This document shows positions 52,831 through 61,238 of a stretch of 64,000 nucleotides of DNA, one piece after another; within the stretch, counting starts at the first letter, position 1, and every line of letters starts with the position of its first letter. A program made the translations under genes and the position numbers. The stretch spans positions 62,001 through 126,000 of the forward strand of contig JABISG010000116.1 of NCBI GenBank assembly GCA_018699955.1, written 5' to 3'. The notes under the pieces were generated by a model. It saw nothing but the letters and a program-made list of their open reading frames with translations. It was not told the DNA's origin and searched no databases. Origin of the DNA: Planctomycetaceae bacterium. GTDB lineage: Bacteria; Planctomycetota; Planctomycetia; Planctomycetales; Planctomycetaceae.

Positions 52831-53052
52831 TTGGCCATCCATCCGAACAAGCATATTCGCGATGCCTTGAAGTACGCCGAGCAGCAGGGTTGGGCGATCA
52901 GAAAGTCGAGCGGACACGCCCACGCATGGGGCGTGATTCATTGTCAGTGTGGTCACAGGGAGTGCTGGATGTCGATTTATTCAACGCCGAAGAATCCTGA
53001 AAGCCACGCGCGCGATATTCGACGAACGGTAGACCGTTGCCCCGGTGAATGA
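52831..53052 (+). CDS. HicA-like small protein (first gene of a two-gene module)
   Basis: A 73-residue basic protein starting at TTG 52831, with AGGACGGG just upstream. An ATG at 52789 gives 87 residues but has no Shine-Dalgarno. The fold pattern helix-strand-strand (KHIRDALKYAEQQGW, SSGHAHAWGVIHC, WMSIYSTPKNPESHARDIRR) resembles HicA-type double-stranded-RNA-binding toxins, with a His in the strand and two Cys-containing turns. The next gene starts 15 bases after the stop. A toxin role is inference from fold and gene order. Confidence 0.65.
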   Translation: MAIHPNKHIRDALKYAEQQGWAIRKSSGHAHAWGVIHCQCGHRECWMSIYSTPKNPESHARDIRRTVDRCPGE

Positions 53053-53067
53053 CGGAAGGAAGTGATT

Positions 53068-53328
53068 GTGTCCGATTATCAATTCAGCGTGATCGTGCCA
53101 ACGCAACCGATGACGCACGATGAGACACTCGATGCGACCGACGCGCTGGGCGGTGCAGGTTGCACCGATGCGTCGATTCGCGGGCATGCGGACGGCATGG
53201 AATTGTTGTTCGAGCGCGCTGCCGATTCCTTGCAGGAAGCGATTTCGTCGGCGATTGGCGACGTCGAACGCGCGGGCTTTCGCGTATCTCGAGTTGAACT
53301 CGAACGCGAAGCGATTCCGGTAAAGTAG
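53068..53328 (+). CDS. Putative partner (antitoxin-like) of HicA-like protein
   Basis: An 86-residue acidic protein (MSDYQFSVIVPTQPMTHDET; ELLFERAADSLQEAISSAI; DVERAGFRVSRVELE) with a beta-alpha-beta pattern similar to HicB-type partial RNase-H folds but without a DNA-binding tail. GTG at 53068 has GGAAGGA seven bases upstream; a GTG two codons earlier is possible. The tight spacing to the HicA-like gene and the opposite charge suggest a toxin-antitoxin pair. Confidence 0.65.
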   Translation: MSDYQFSVIVPTQPMTHDETLDATDALGGAGCTDASIRGHADGMELLFERAADSLQEAISSAIGDVERAGFRVSRVELEREAIPVK

Positions 53329-53375
53329 TCACGCCCCGCAAGCGGGGCGGCTGAATGAAACAGACGTTATCCCGA

Positions 53376-55040
53376 CTACTTCTTCCCGGCCTTGCGTTTC
53401 TTGCGGGCCGGTTTCTTCTTCGCGGTTTTGTCGACCAGTTGGCCCATCGCTTTGGTCTGACGATTCCACGCGGCGGCTAGTTCTTTCACCAGTTCCGGCT
53501 TCTTGGCGGCCAGGTTGTGGGCTTCGGCGCGGTCGGTTTCCAGGTTGTAGAGTGCCCAGGGGTCACCTTTGGCGGCGACCAGTTTCCAGTCGCCCACGCG
53601 GATGGCGCGGTTTTCCTCGTGCAGCCACCAGATGGAGTCGCGGTCGATTTCTACCTCCTGGCCGAACGCGGGGACGAGACTGTGGCCGGGGGCGGCGGGA
53701 ATTGCTTCCCCTTCCCACTCGGTTGGTTTCTCGATGCCGGCCACTTCCAGAATGGTGGGGGCGATGTCGATGACGTGGCCCGGTGTGCGGCGGAGTTCTC
53801 CGCGTGCCTGAATACCGGCCGGCCAGTGAACAATCAACGGCGTGCTGATGCCCCCTTCGTGGACCCAGGTTTTGTGACGGCGAAACGGCGTGTTGGCCGC
53901 GCTGGAAAAACCGGGGCCGAGACAGAGATAACTGGCCGCACTACCGGGCGGGGCTTTGGGATCGTGGCCGCCGTGTCGCACCATAATCTCGGCACTCGCG
54001 CCGTTGTCGGACGCGAAGAAGATCAACGTGTTTTCGTATTCGCCCATCTTCTTGAGTTGCGCGACCACACGGCCGATTTCACGATCCATCCGGTCAACCA
54101 TCGCGGCGTGAATTGCCATCTTCGTCGCTTGAAAGCGGCGCTGCACGTCGTTCAGTTCAACCCACGGCAACGGCCGATTGATCTCGCCCGGCCCGAGTTT
54201 CTTGAAGGCATCGGGGAAATGGTAGGGCGGGCCGACGTCGGGTTCGAGTTTGGAAAGCGTGGTGTTGAGCAGATCGAGTTTTTGCTGGCGGGCATGCCGT
54301 TGCTTCCGCATCGCGTCCCAGCCGTCGAGATATTTGTCGCGGTAGCGGGCAATGTCCTCGGGTGGCGCGTGCAGCGGAAAGTGTGGCGAGATGAAGGCGA
54401 CGTAATGGAAAAAGGGACGATCTGCAAACTTCGTTGCGTGATCTTGCAGACATTCGATGGCGTGATCGGCGACGGCTGTGGATGCGTAGTATCCCGATTC
54501 GTCGGCCGCCGGTTTGATGCGGACGTCGTCGAGGGAATTACCGGCAGCGGTGAAGAAGTTGCCCTGATTTCTCATGTCGAGCGAACGGTCGAAACCGGCG
54601 TCGAGAACTTTGCCGTCGATGTGCCATTTTCCGCTGTGGTAGTTTCGATAGCCGTGCGGTTTCAGAAAGTCGGGCAGCAACCGTGCCCATTTCTGGCGAT
54701 TGCCGCGGCGGTGAGTGGGCAACGAATCGCGACCCACCTGTTGTGCGTAGTAGCCGGTCATTAGCGCGGCACGCGTCGGCCAGCAGCGGGCCGTGTTATA
54801 GAACTGCGTGAACCGCAGCCCGCCGGTCGCCAACTTGTCGAGGTTCGGCGTTTGGATTTCGCCGCCGTAGCAACCGAGGTCGGAGTACCCCATGTCGTCG
54901 GCCAGAATGAAGACAACGTTTGGTCGAGCCGGTTTCTCGGCGGCAACAACGAGGTTTGTCGCGATCAGGCACAGCATCGTCAAAATGCCGATTCCGTATC
55001 GCCGTGTATGTTTGGCAACAATCCTCTGGTGGTCAATCAT
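53376..55040 (-). CDS. Arylsulfatase-type sulfatase
   Basis: A 554-residue exported sulfatase. After the signal peptide (GILTMLCLIATNLVVAA) comes NVVFILADDMGYSDLGCYGG with metal-binding Asp48/Asp49. The formylglycine site CWPTR lies at 86-90, followed by AALMTG. Other landmarks are WHIDGKVLDAGFDRS, FASDNGAS and the C-terminal GDWKLVAAKGDPWALYNLET. A Lys/Arg-rich tail (KKKPARKKRKAGKK) ends the protein. Planctomycetes use many such enzymes on sulfated polysaccharides. The particular sulfate ester cannot be read. The ATG at 55040 has GAGAGA upstream. Confidence 0.93.
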   Translation of the reverse strand: MIDHQRIVAKHTRRYGIGILTMLCLIATNLVVAAEKPARPNVVFILADDMGYSDLGCYGGEIQTPNLDKLATGGLRFTQFYNTARCWPTRAALMTGYYAQQVGRDSLPTHRRGNRQKWARLLPDFLKPHGYRNYHSGKWHIDGKVLDAGFDRSLDMRNQGNFFTAAGNSLDDVRIKPAADESGYYASTAVADHAIECLQDHATKFADRPFFHYVAFISPHFPLHAPPEDIARYRDKYLDGWDAMRKQRHARQQKLDLLNTTLSKLEPDVGPPYHFPDAFKKLGPGEINRPLPWVELNDVQRRFQATKMAIHAAMVDRMDREIGRVVAQLKKMGEYENTLIFFASDNGASAEIMVRHGGHDPKAPPGSAASYLCLGPGFSSAANTPFRRHKTWVHEGGISTPLIVHWPAGIQARGELRRTPGHVIDIAPTILEVAGIEKPTEWEGEAIPAAPGHSLVPAFGQEVEIDRDSIWWLHEENRAIRVGDWKLVAAKGDPWALYNLETDRAEAHNLAAKKPELVKELAAAWNRQTKAMGQLVDKTAKKKPARKKRKAGKK

Positions 55041-55142
55041 GGTGCTCTCTCTGGTTGGAACTCTCAGACGCGATTCGTATTGAACGATTCTTTCACGGGA
55101 GCTGGGCTGATGCAACTGCGATGAGCATGGGCCTAAGCTCAA

Positions 55143-56192
55143 TTACCATCCCGGTACTCCGGGTGCCCAGGAGCAGAAATACATGGCGCGGGGGACGGTG
55201 GTGTCGAGCAGCGCTTTCCATTTCGCGCCCGGCTCTTCGGCTTCCACCGAGCCGACGAACAGATCGAGCAATGTCTGTGGGTGCTGATACGTCACGATTC
55301 GCACCTCGTCCAGTTTCAGTTCTTCCTGCAAATCGCTCAGCGCGTCTTCCTCGTAGCCAATTTTATCGACGAGACCGTTGGCGAGTGCCTGATTGGCGGT
55401 GTAGATCTGGCCGGTTGCCAATTTTCGTACGGCGGGTTCGTCGAGTGTTTTGCGGTTTTCGGCAATCACACCAATGAACCGGCCGAAGGCATCGTCGAGG
55501 ATTTCGTTCCAAACGGTGCGTTCGTCGGCGGTCAGTTCTCGGAATGGACTGAGGGCGTCTTTGAAGGGGCCGGTTTTGAGCGGGTCGGACTTGACCTTCC
55601 ATTCTGCAGCCAACTCGCTGAGATCGTATCGCGGAATGATCACACCGATGGAACCGGTCCAGGTGGTCGGTTCGACGTAAATGGGTGCGCCTTCGCCGGC
55701 ACCCATTGCGATGTAATATCCGCCGGAGGCGGCCATCCGCTGCATGGCGACATAGATGGGCTTCTTCTTTTCGCCGGTCTGTAGCTTTTGCAATTCGTGG
55801 TAAATCTGATGGCTGTCGGCCACCAATCCGCCGGGGCTGTCGATGACCAGCAGCACGCCCTTTACGTCGGCATCGTCGCCCGCCTTTTCGATGGAACTCA
55901 GGATGCGGCTGGTGAAGGGGGGCATAATGGTCCCGCGGACACGAATGACGGCGATCTTCTCTTCTGCTCCTGCATCGCCCGAATGAAACCGCTCGGTCGG
56001 TCCCGCCGCCGAGGCGAAGTAGTCCTGATAGCTGTTGTACAGAGAGACATTGACCAGAACTGAGGCGATCAGCCCGATCAGCAGCAGGCGGCTCAACCAT
56101 TTGTCGGCTTTGCTGGGTTGCTGCAGCACAATCGTTGGTGAACGTGTCGTTTCAGGCAAATCACTTAATTGCGGTTGTTTTTCGTCGCTCAT
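55143..56192 (-). CDS. sppA: Signal peptide peptidase SppA
   Basis: A 349-residue membrane-anchored protease of the short, single-domain SppA type. A transmembrane helix lies near 34-52. The Ser nucleophile is Ser156 in RMAASGGYYIAM, and the general-base Lys should lie in SDPLKTGPFKDALSPFR further on. The glycine-rich VLLVIDSPGGLVADS strand is typical. It digests signal peptides left in the membrane. The sulfatase gene is downstream on the same strand, 103 bases away, probably with its own promoter. Confidence 0.92.
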   Translation of the reverse strand: MSDEKQPQLSDLPETTRSPTIVLQQPSKADKWLSRLLLIGLIASVLVNVSLYNSYQDYFASAAGPTERFHSGDAGAEEKIAVIRVRGTIMPPFTSRILSSIEKAGDDADVKGVLLVIDSPGGLVADSHQIYHELQKLQTGEKKKPIYVAMQRMAASGGYYIAMGAGEGAPIYVEPTTWTGSIGVIIPRYDLSELAAEWKVKSDPLKTGPFKDALSPFRELTADERTVWNEILDDAFGRFIGVIAENRKTLDEPAVRKLATGQIYTANQALANGLVDKIGYEEDALSDLQEELKLDEVRIVTYQHPQTLLDLFVGSVEAEEPGAKWKALLDTTVPRAMYFCSWAPGVPGW

Positions 56193-56555
56193 GAATCTTG
56201 TTCCTTCTGTTTCGTGACGGTCGTTGGCCGACGATGGCGTGTGTGGGTCGTAGTCTGTGTGGGTCGCGGAGGCTGGGTAAGGTTTAACGGTCGTAATGGT
56301 CGCTGTCGGCGGTGACTCGGAATCGGTATCAAAAACAGCAGAGACGTCACAATTCGGACGACCGGACGTCGATAGATACTTTGAACAAATCGGTTACCCC
56401 AATTGCGACGATTATCCGTAGCCTGACGCATCTGTGCAACATTGGGGTAAGCCCCGAAATCTGCCACCGACGTGCTTTCGATTGGATCGATGCTCCGTTG
56501 GTGCAGGATGAATCGCCGGCGTACGACTTCCGCAGTCACGAGGAGATGAGGGATC
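56193..56555. other. Divergent intergenic region, 363 bases
   Basis: Between sppA (-) and the lysine-rich secreted protein (+). A 231-residue frame on the - strand (56189-56884) is a shadow of the + strand gene. No distinct promoter or hairpin was recognised. Confidence 0.45.
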
Positions 56556-58148
56556 ATGAACAAACGACCTGCCCACCCCGCACGCGGATTGTTGTACTGC
56601 GCTGCAACAAGTTTGCTCCTGATGGGGCCGACGATGGTGCATGCACAAACCAATGACGCTGGCGATACCAAAGCCAAGCGGTCGGCGGCCAAAACGACCC
56701 AGAAAACCAAGAAAGTCAACCCGCTCTTCAGCGCTGTGAAGCGTGAACTGAGTAAGCTCAAGGGTGACAAGACGAAGACGAAGAGAACGAAAACTGCGCA
56801 AAAGACCAAAACGACGAAGAAGTCCAAGCCGGGTCTGTTTCCGATTTTCAGCAAATCCAAGACCAAGACGGCTGCAACGCCCAAGAAGACAGCGTCGGCT
56901 CAATCGTCATACAACGCGTTTCGACGCAGCCAGGGTTCGTCCGCTCACGGCCGGACGCGTCAGGCGATTCAGCAAACGGCCGGCGATGAGCCGCTTCCTT
57001 CGCTCGACAAACAACCCACCACGCGAAAAACGACCAGAACACGGACCCGAAAACCTGGTCTGCTGGATCGATTGTTGGGCCGCGACAAGCCACGAACACG
57101 GCCTCGCCGCGTGACCGCTGAGCAAAACATCCCCAAGAAGTCGAACGGTATTCCCGGACTCTTGCCCAACTTCCTGCGGCCCAAGAGCAAACAACAATCA
57201 ACCGCACGCCGTTTGCCGACGCAGTCGCAACAGCGAACGGCCAGCACGCAGCCGACAATAACTCCGAAGCAAGTTGCAGTTCCGACACCGAAAGTCGATG
57301 ACCTCGACAACGCGTTTCCGGAACTCACCGAAGCAGAAGCCGACAAGAACAAGAGCAATCCCTCGACCGAACTGACGGACACGAAACTGACCGAAACGAA
57401 ACCCGCACCGAAGGTCGAAGAAAACCCCTTCACCGGAAAGACACTCGACGGCCCGAGTGAATTCGAGAAACCGATCGTTCAGTCGGCCTCAAGCACGAGT
57501 GAAGAAAATCCCGTCATCACCGGCAACTCGCTTCCGCTCGATGCGGCAGACGAACCCAAGATCGAGCCGAAAGAGGATGCACGCAAAGACAAGCTGAAAC
57601 GGCTCGCCCAACGCGAAGCAATGGGTGGCTTCAAAGGATTCTGCCCGGTCGCCCTCCGAGATCAACGCGACCTCATCGATACCGTTTCGGATATCACAGC
57701 GAACTTTGAAGGAAAGACCTACGAATTTTCGACAGTCAATGCGAAAGAAAGCTTCGAGGCCAATCCGGCCAAATATGCTCCGACGCATCACGGCAACGAC
57801 GTCATCGTGCTGACCGAAGGCAACGTCGAACTGGAAGGCACGCTGGAAAATGCCGTCTGGTTCAAAGATCGCCTCTATCTCTTCAGCAGTGCGGCGACGC
57901 TGGAAACCTTCGTCGGCAACCCGGCGAAATATGCCACGCATAAACCGCAAGAGTTGAAGCAAGCCGACACGGACTTGCAAGACAACACAGACTTGCAAGA
58001 CAACACAGACTTGCAAGACGACACAGACTTGCAAGACGACACGGACTCGACTGACAGCACCGACGCTGACAGCGTTCCGAATCCCTTCGACGACATGGAA
58101 GCGGATTTTCCACCCGCCTCTGATGACGAGGCGATCGACGTCGAATAG
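56556..58148 (+). CDS. Secreted Lys/Thr-rich protein with two YHS-like modules
   Basis: A 530-residue protein with a signal peptide (GLLYCAATSLLLMGPTMVHA). Residues about 35-350 are low-complexity and extremely rich in Lys, Thr, Ser and Pro, first strongly basic and then more acidic. Residues about 355-470 carry two YHS-like modules: FKGFCPVALRD leading to ESFEANPAKYAPTH, and LENAVWFKDRLYLF leading to LETFVGNPAKYATH. Only the first has a Cys. An acidic tail with four DLQD(N/D)T repeats ends the protein. GGAG and GGGATC lie before the ATG. Function unknown; binding to polyanions (basic part) and metal binding are speculative. Confidence 0.82.
   Translation: MNKRPAHPARGLLYCAATSLLLMGPTMVHAQTNDAGDTKAKRSAAKTTQKTKKVNPLFSAVKRELSKLKGDKTKTKRTKTAQKTKTTKKSKPGLFPIFSKSKTKTAATPKKTASAQSSYNAFRRSQGSSAHGRTRQAIQQTAGDEPLPSLDKQPTTRKTTRTRTRKPGLLDRLLGRDKPRTRPRRVTAEQNIPKKSNGIPGLLPNFLRPKSKQQSTARRLPTQSQQRTASTQPTITPKQVAVPTPKVDDLDNAFPELTEAEADKNKSNPSTELTDTKLTETKPAPKVEENPFTGKTLDGPSEFEKPIVQSASSTSEENPVITGNSLPLDAADEPKIEPKEDARKDKLKRLAQREAMGGFKGFCPVALRDQRDLIDTVSDITANFEGKTYEFSTVNAKESFEANPAKYAPTHHGNDVIVLTEGNVELEGTLENAVWFKDRLYLFSSAATLETFVGNPAKYATHKPQELKQADTDLQDNTDLQDNTDLQDDTDLQDDTDSTDSTDADSVPNPFDDMEADFPPASDDEAIDVE
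57972..58043 (+). repeat. Four tandem 18-base repeats in coding sequence
   Basis: GACTTGCAAGACAACACA repeated four times without gaps (57972, 57990, 58008, 58026), encoding DLQD(N/D)T. The units differ at only two positions, so expansion looks recent. Confidence 0.85.
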
Positions 58149-58212
58149 GTGAAAGCCTTTTCCGATAGCAACGCTGAGTGTTTTTCAGCGACTTATTATT
58201 TTCTCCAAAGAT

Positions 58213-58248
58213 CGTCCCCGGAATAGCCAACAGCGGCTTCTGGGGACG
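58213..58248. terminator. Possible bidirectional terminator
   Basis: CGTCCCC and GGGGACG form a seven-base outer stem with further pairing (AGCC/GGCT) inside, between two convergent genes. A second weak hairpin CGCTGA/TCAGCG-type lies at 58173-58191. T-rich sequence follows on the + strand side. Confidence 0.4.
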
Positions 58249-58304
58249 TCTTTGTTTATACCCGCCCCAAAGCTTGGCAACGAGTGAAAATGGATGCGGA
58301 GAAG

Positions 58305-59258
58305 TCAGACATCGCCGCTGATCTCTGACTTCTGATCTCTGACGTCTGACCCCTGGCTTCTGCCTTTCAGCCACCGCTGCCGCACGATGGCGTCGAATGA
58401 AATCAGCAGCTTTCGCCAGCGAGGCAAACTAACGCGACTGCTGTAGACGTCGTAATTGCGGCGCTCGATCGCGTCCAACAGCCCGCCGTAAATCTGCAGC
58501 ATTGCCTGGAAGATTGGCTTTCCCGCCGGTTCCAGATAACCGTGCAACTCTTCCGCCCGGCGAAAATAGCTGCGGGCGCGTTCGGCTTCAAATTGCATCA
58601 ACTCGACGAATTGTTCGTTGTATTGTTGGGCTGCAATGTCTTCGGCTGAATACCCGAATCGTCGCAGGTCTTCGCGCGGCAGGTAAGTTCGGCCCATCGC
58701 TGCATCCTCGCCGAGATCGCGGAGAATGTTCGTCAATTGAAACGCCAACCCGCAATCGATGGCGCGGTCGATCGCACGCTCGTCGTGAAACCCCCACACG
58801 TGAATGCAGCACAATCCCACCGCTCCGGCAACGCGATAGCAGTATTGCGACAATTCGTCGAACGTCTCGAATCCTTTCGGGTCGAGATCCATCTCGATGC
58901 CGTCGAGCACCGCGAACAGGTGTTCGTGCGGAACGCCACAACGATTGACCATATCGGCTAATGCCGGGAACAGCGCGTGACCGAACCGCGAACCATCCAG
59001 CGCTGCGGTCAAATCGTCGCGCCATACACGCAACAACTGCGACCGTTCTGCGACTGGTAGATCACCGTCATCACCCAAATCGTCGGATACGCGCATGAAC
59101 GCGTACAGCACACACATATCACGTTGCCGCACCGCCGGTAGCGTGAGAAAAGAGTAGTAGAAGTTGCCCGCGGTTTTCTTCGCCAGCGACTTACACCAGG
59201 CGTACGATTCGTCGAGATCGATCTCGGTCACTTTCTCGTTTGATGTGTCGCTGCTCAT
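58305..59258 (-). CDS. hpnD: Presqualene diphosphate synthase HpnD
   Basis: A 317-residue trans-isoprenyl diphosphate synthase. The first Asp-rich motif lies in FMRVSDDLGDDGD, and the second in NILRDLGEDAAMGRTYLP, followed by the conserved PREDLRRFGYS. HpnD joins two farnesyl diphosphates to presqualene diphosphate, which HpnC converts to hydroxysqualene. The hpnC gene lies immediately upstream (30-base gap to the chosen ATG at 59258; a start at 59282 gives seven bases). HpnE is not in the window. Phytoene synthase is the alternative name for such proteins. Confidence 0.88.
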   Translation of the reverse strand: MSSDTSNEKVTEIDLDESYAWCKSLAKKTAGNFYYSFLTLPAVRQRDMCVLYAFMRVSDDLGDDGDLPVAERSQLLRVWRDDLTAALDGSRFGHALFPALADMVNRCGVPHEHLFAVLDGIEMDLDPKGFETFDELSQYCYRVAGAVGLCCIHVWGFHDERAIDRAIDCGLAFQLTNILRDLGEDAAMGRTYLPREDLRRFGYSAEDIAAQQYNEQFVELMQFEAERARSYFRRAEELHGYLEPAGKPIFQAMLQIYGGLLDAIERRNYDVYSSRVSLPRWRKLLISFDAIVRQRWLKGRSQGSDVRDQKSEISGDV

Positions 59259-59288
59259 TGTTGTTTCGCTCGAAACGACCAATCTCTT

Positions 59289-60266
59289 TCAGCGCCGGCT
59301 TCGACTGCCGCCAACGCTCCGCCACAACCGCCGCCACAAACTGCCGACCAACAAGCCGGCTGCATCGCGTTTTGTCACCACCGGCCGTTGTTCCCACACG
59401 CGGAAATCAATCTGCTCGATGCGGTCCAAAATCTTCAACCCACCACGGGCGAACAAATCGATATCCACCTGCAACCGCCCAGGCAATCGTTCGACCAACG
59501 GCAACCCGGCCGTCAACAATTCACGGGCACGATCCACCTCGAACCGCATCAACTCGACGAACGCCTCGTTTGTCAACCGCGACTCCAACTGCTCCCGAGT
59601 ATACCCGAACCGCTCGCAATCCTCCTGCGGCAGGTAGATTCGGCCCATGTCGAAGTCACGGGCAACGTCCTGCCAGAAGTTGGCCAACTGCAGCCCCGTG
59701 CAAATCGAATCGGACCACGCCGCGTGTTCGTCGCTGAATTCTCCGCAAAGATAGAGCACCAGCCGCCCCACCGGATTGGCACTGCGGCAGCAGTAATCGC
59801 GCAGTTGCTCGAACGTCTCGTAACCGAACACGCGCTGATCCTGCTCGAACGCAGAAATCAGATCGGCAAACGGTTCCTCGGGAATCGAGCACTCGGCAAT
59901 CGTTGGCGACAGCGCCACAAATACCGGATGCCGCGCCTCTCCGTCGTAACAGGCGGCCAACTCATGTCGCCACCAGCCGAGCAATTCCAGCGACCGCTCG
60001 CAGTCGGAAATCTCGTCCGCCAAATCGTCCGCCCAGCGGCAGTACGCATACACATTAAAGAAGTGTTGCCGCAATCCCCGCGGCAGCAACCACGAGACCA
60101 GCGAGAAATTCTCGTAATGCGATCGCGACAACCGCCGACACCACGCTTCGCCCTCGGCCAGCGACAGCGGTTGCCGATCATCACCCGCCTCCGGCCCCCA
60201 CTCGGCGAGCGCCTCCGCAAACCCGCCGGTCGCAATTGATTCAGAATCTTTCATTACGTCAGCCAT
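59289..60266 (-). CDS. hpnC: Hydroxysqualene synthase HpnC
   Basis: A 325-residue paralog of the downstream HpnD. Motif one reads YCRWADDLADE and motif two FWQDVARDFDMGRIYLPQED. The arrangement after it (CERFGYTREQLESRL) is that of squalene synthase-like HpnC. The opening SLAEGEAWCRRLSRSHYENF is also typical. The two genes in order hpnC-hpnD match the HpnCDE route of squalene synthesis for hopanoids or C30 carotenoids. The ATG at 60266 has GGGG close upstream; 60311 is the longest possible start. Confidence 0.88.
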   Translation of the reverse strand: MADVMKDSESIATGGFAEALAEWGPEAGDDRQPLSLAEGEAWCRRLSRSHYENFSLVSWLLPRGLRQHFFNVYAYCRWADDLADEISDCERSLELLGWWRHELAACYDGEARHPVFVALSPTIAECSIPEEPFADLISAFEQDQRVFGYETFEQLRDYCCRSANPVGRLVLYLCGEFSDEHAAWSDSICTGLQLANFWQDVARDFDMGRIYLPQEDCERFGYTREQLESRLTNEAFVELMRFEVDRARELLTAGLPLVERLPGRLQVDIDLFARGGLKILDRIEQIDFRVWEQRPVVTKRDAAGLLVGSLWRRLWRSVGGSRSRR

Positions 60267-60408
60267 AATCGCCCCGTCTGTGTTTCCACTTCCCGAGTCT
60301 ATCACGGCCAACCCGATTGCACATCGGCCGACCGATTTGTGTGTTGGTGATTCGACCGTGAGCCGCCGACTTCAGAAATGATAAAGATTCTGCTCGAAAT
60401 CTGAGCGA

Positions 60409-60487
60409 TTTGTGCGACAATGTTGAACCACGTTTAAGAACTTCCCTCTCCTGGCGACACTGTGTCGTCTAAAACCCCGTTGGGCGG
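60409..60487 (+). repeat. Leader element C, upstream of small membrane protein gene
   Basis: TTTGTGCGACAATGTTG, TTCCCTCTC, hairpin GCGACACTGTGTCGT (60454-60468) and CCCCGTTGGGCGG. Best match to element D. The gene start is 9 bases after its end. Confidence 0.7.
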
Positions 60488-60496
60488 TCGAAACCA

Positions 60497-60874
60497 ATGA
60501 GTGAAACCACCGCACCTGCCGATCCAGTGAAAAGTCGACGCTCGTGGAAGTCGTTCGTCTTAATCGTCACATGCACAGGAATCGTGGTCAGTGTTCCTGT
60601 GTTCGTCGTAGGATACGCCCTCGGCTATGTCCGTGCGCGTGGAGAGCGCGGCGACCGCGATGTCAGAGTCGTTAGCGAGTTAATCGCGAAGAATGGTGAC
60701 CAATATTCCGCTCTAACAATCGACCGCGGCCCGTTAGACAAATTCCGCCTACGCGGTACCGTCCCCACACAGGAAGCGTTGGATCATCTCAACTCGGAAA
60801 TGATCCGGTCATTAGGCGAATACCGTGCCGAAGACATAATGGAGGTGTACGTCAGCGATAAGGACGGTGGCTAA
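60497..60874 (+). CDS. Small membrane protein with soluble C-terminal domain
   Basis: A 125-residue protein. A short basic N-terminus precedes one membrane helix (VLIVTCTGIVVSVPVFVVGY) near residues 21-45. The C-terminal 75 residues have a beta-alpha-beta pattern with FRLRGTVPTQEALDHLN, faintly BON-like. No family recognised. Its start follows leader element C at 9 bases. Confidence 0.7.
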   Translation: MSETTAPADPVKSRRSWKSFVLIVTCTGIVVSVPVFVVGYALGYVRARGERGDRDVRVVSELIAKNGDQYSALTIDRGPLDKFRLRGTVPTQEALDHLNSEMIRSLGEYRAEDIMEVYVSDKDGG

Positions 60875-61238
60875 CATCGCTATGTCGCGACAAATCACGA
60901 ACAGTGTAATTCGATCGCGGAGCGCAGCCGAAGGTTCAGCCGCCGCCCAACAGCGCACGCAGTCGGGTAGGTCCGGCTCACGTCGGACGGCGGTTCTGAA
61001 GTTGCTGACATCTCGATCAATTCGGCCGGCACAGCACTACCGGTCATTCCCGCCTGCGCGGGAATGACGGACCCGACACACCGAATCCCAACCGATCCAC
61101 GTCGAATTCGACAAATTCTGAAAATCTGCACATTTCCCGAAAATTGCTGTTGAATTCCAATCGAAAATGCGTTGTAAGGGTAAGTGAGCACTAGTGTCCG
61201 TCGGGCCAATACGGCGCCTGTTGGTGCAAGGAATGAGA
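60875..61238. other. Intergenic region, 364 bases
   Basis: No supported gene. It contains a single REP-type palindrome at 61043-61068 and A/T-richer sequence before the next gene, where a promoter is expected. Confidence 0.5.
61043..61068. repeat. REP-type palindrome
   Basis: GTCATTCCCGC and GCGGGAATGAC arms around a short loop, the same unit as the inverted pair at 28421-28556. Confidence 0.7.

Noticed and set aside
53517..54764. 415-residue open frame antisense to the sulfatase
   Set aside because: It lies entirely inside the sulfatase on the other strand; the sulfatase has all catalytic motifs.
56189..56884. 231-residue open frame with hydrophobic stretches upstream of sppA
   Set aside because: Mostly overlaps the lysine-rich secreted protein on the opposite strand. 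The hydrophobic parts are the complement of Lys/Thr codons.
57972..58043. CRISPR-like tandem repeats
   Set aside because: The units are contiguous, have no spacers and encode a DLQDNT peptide repeat in frame.
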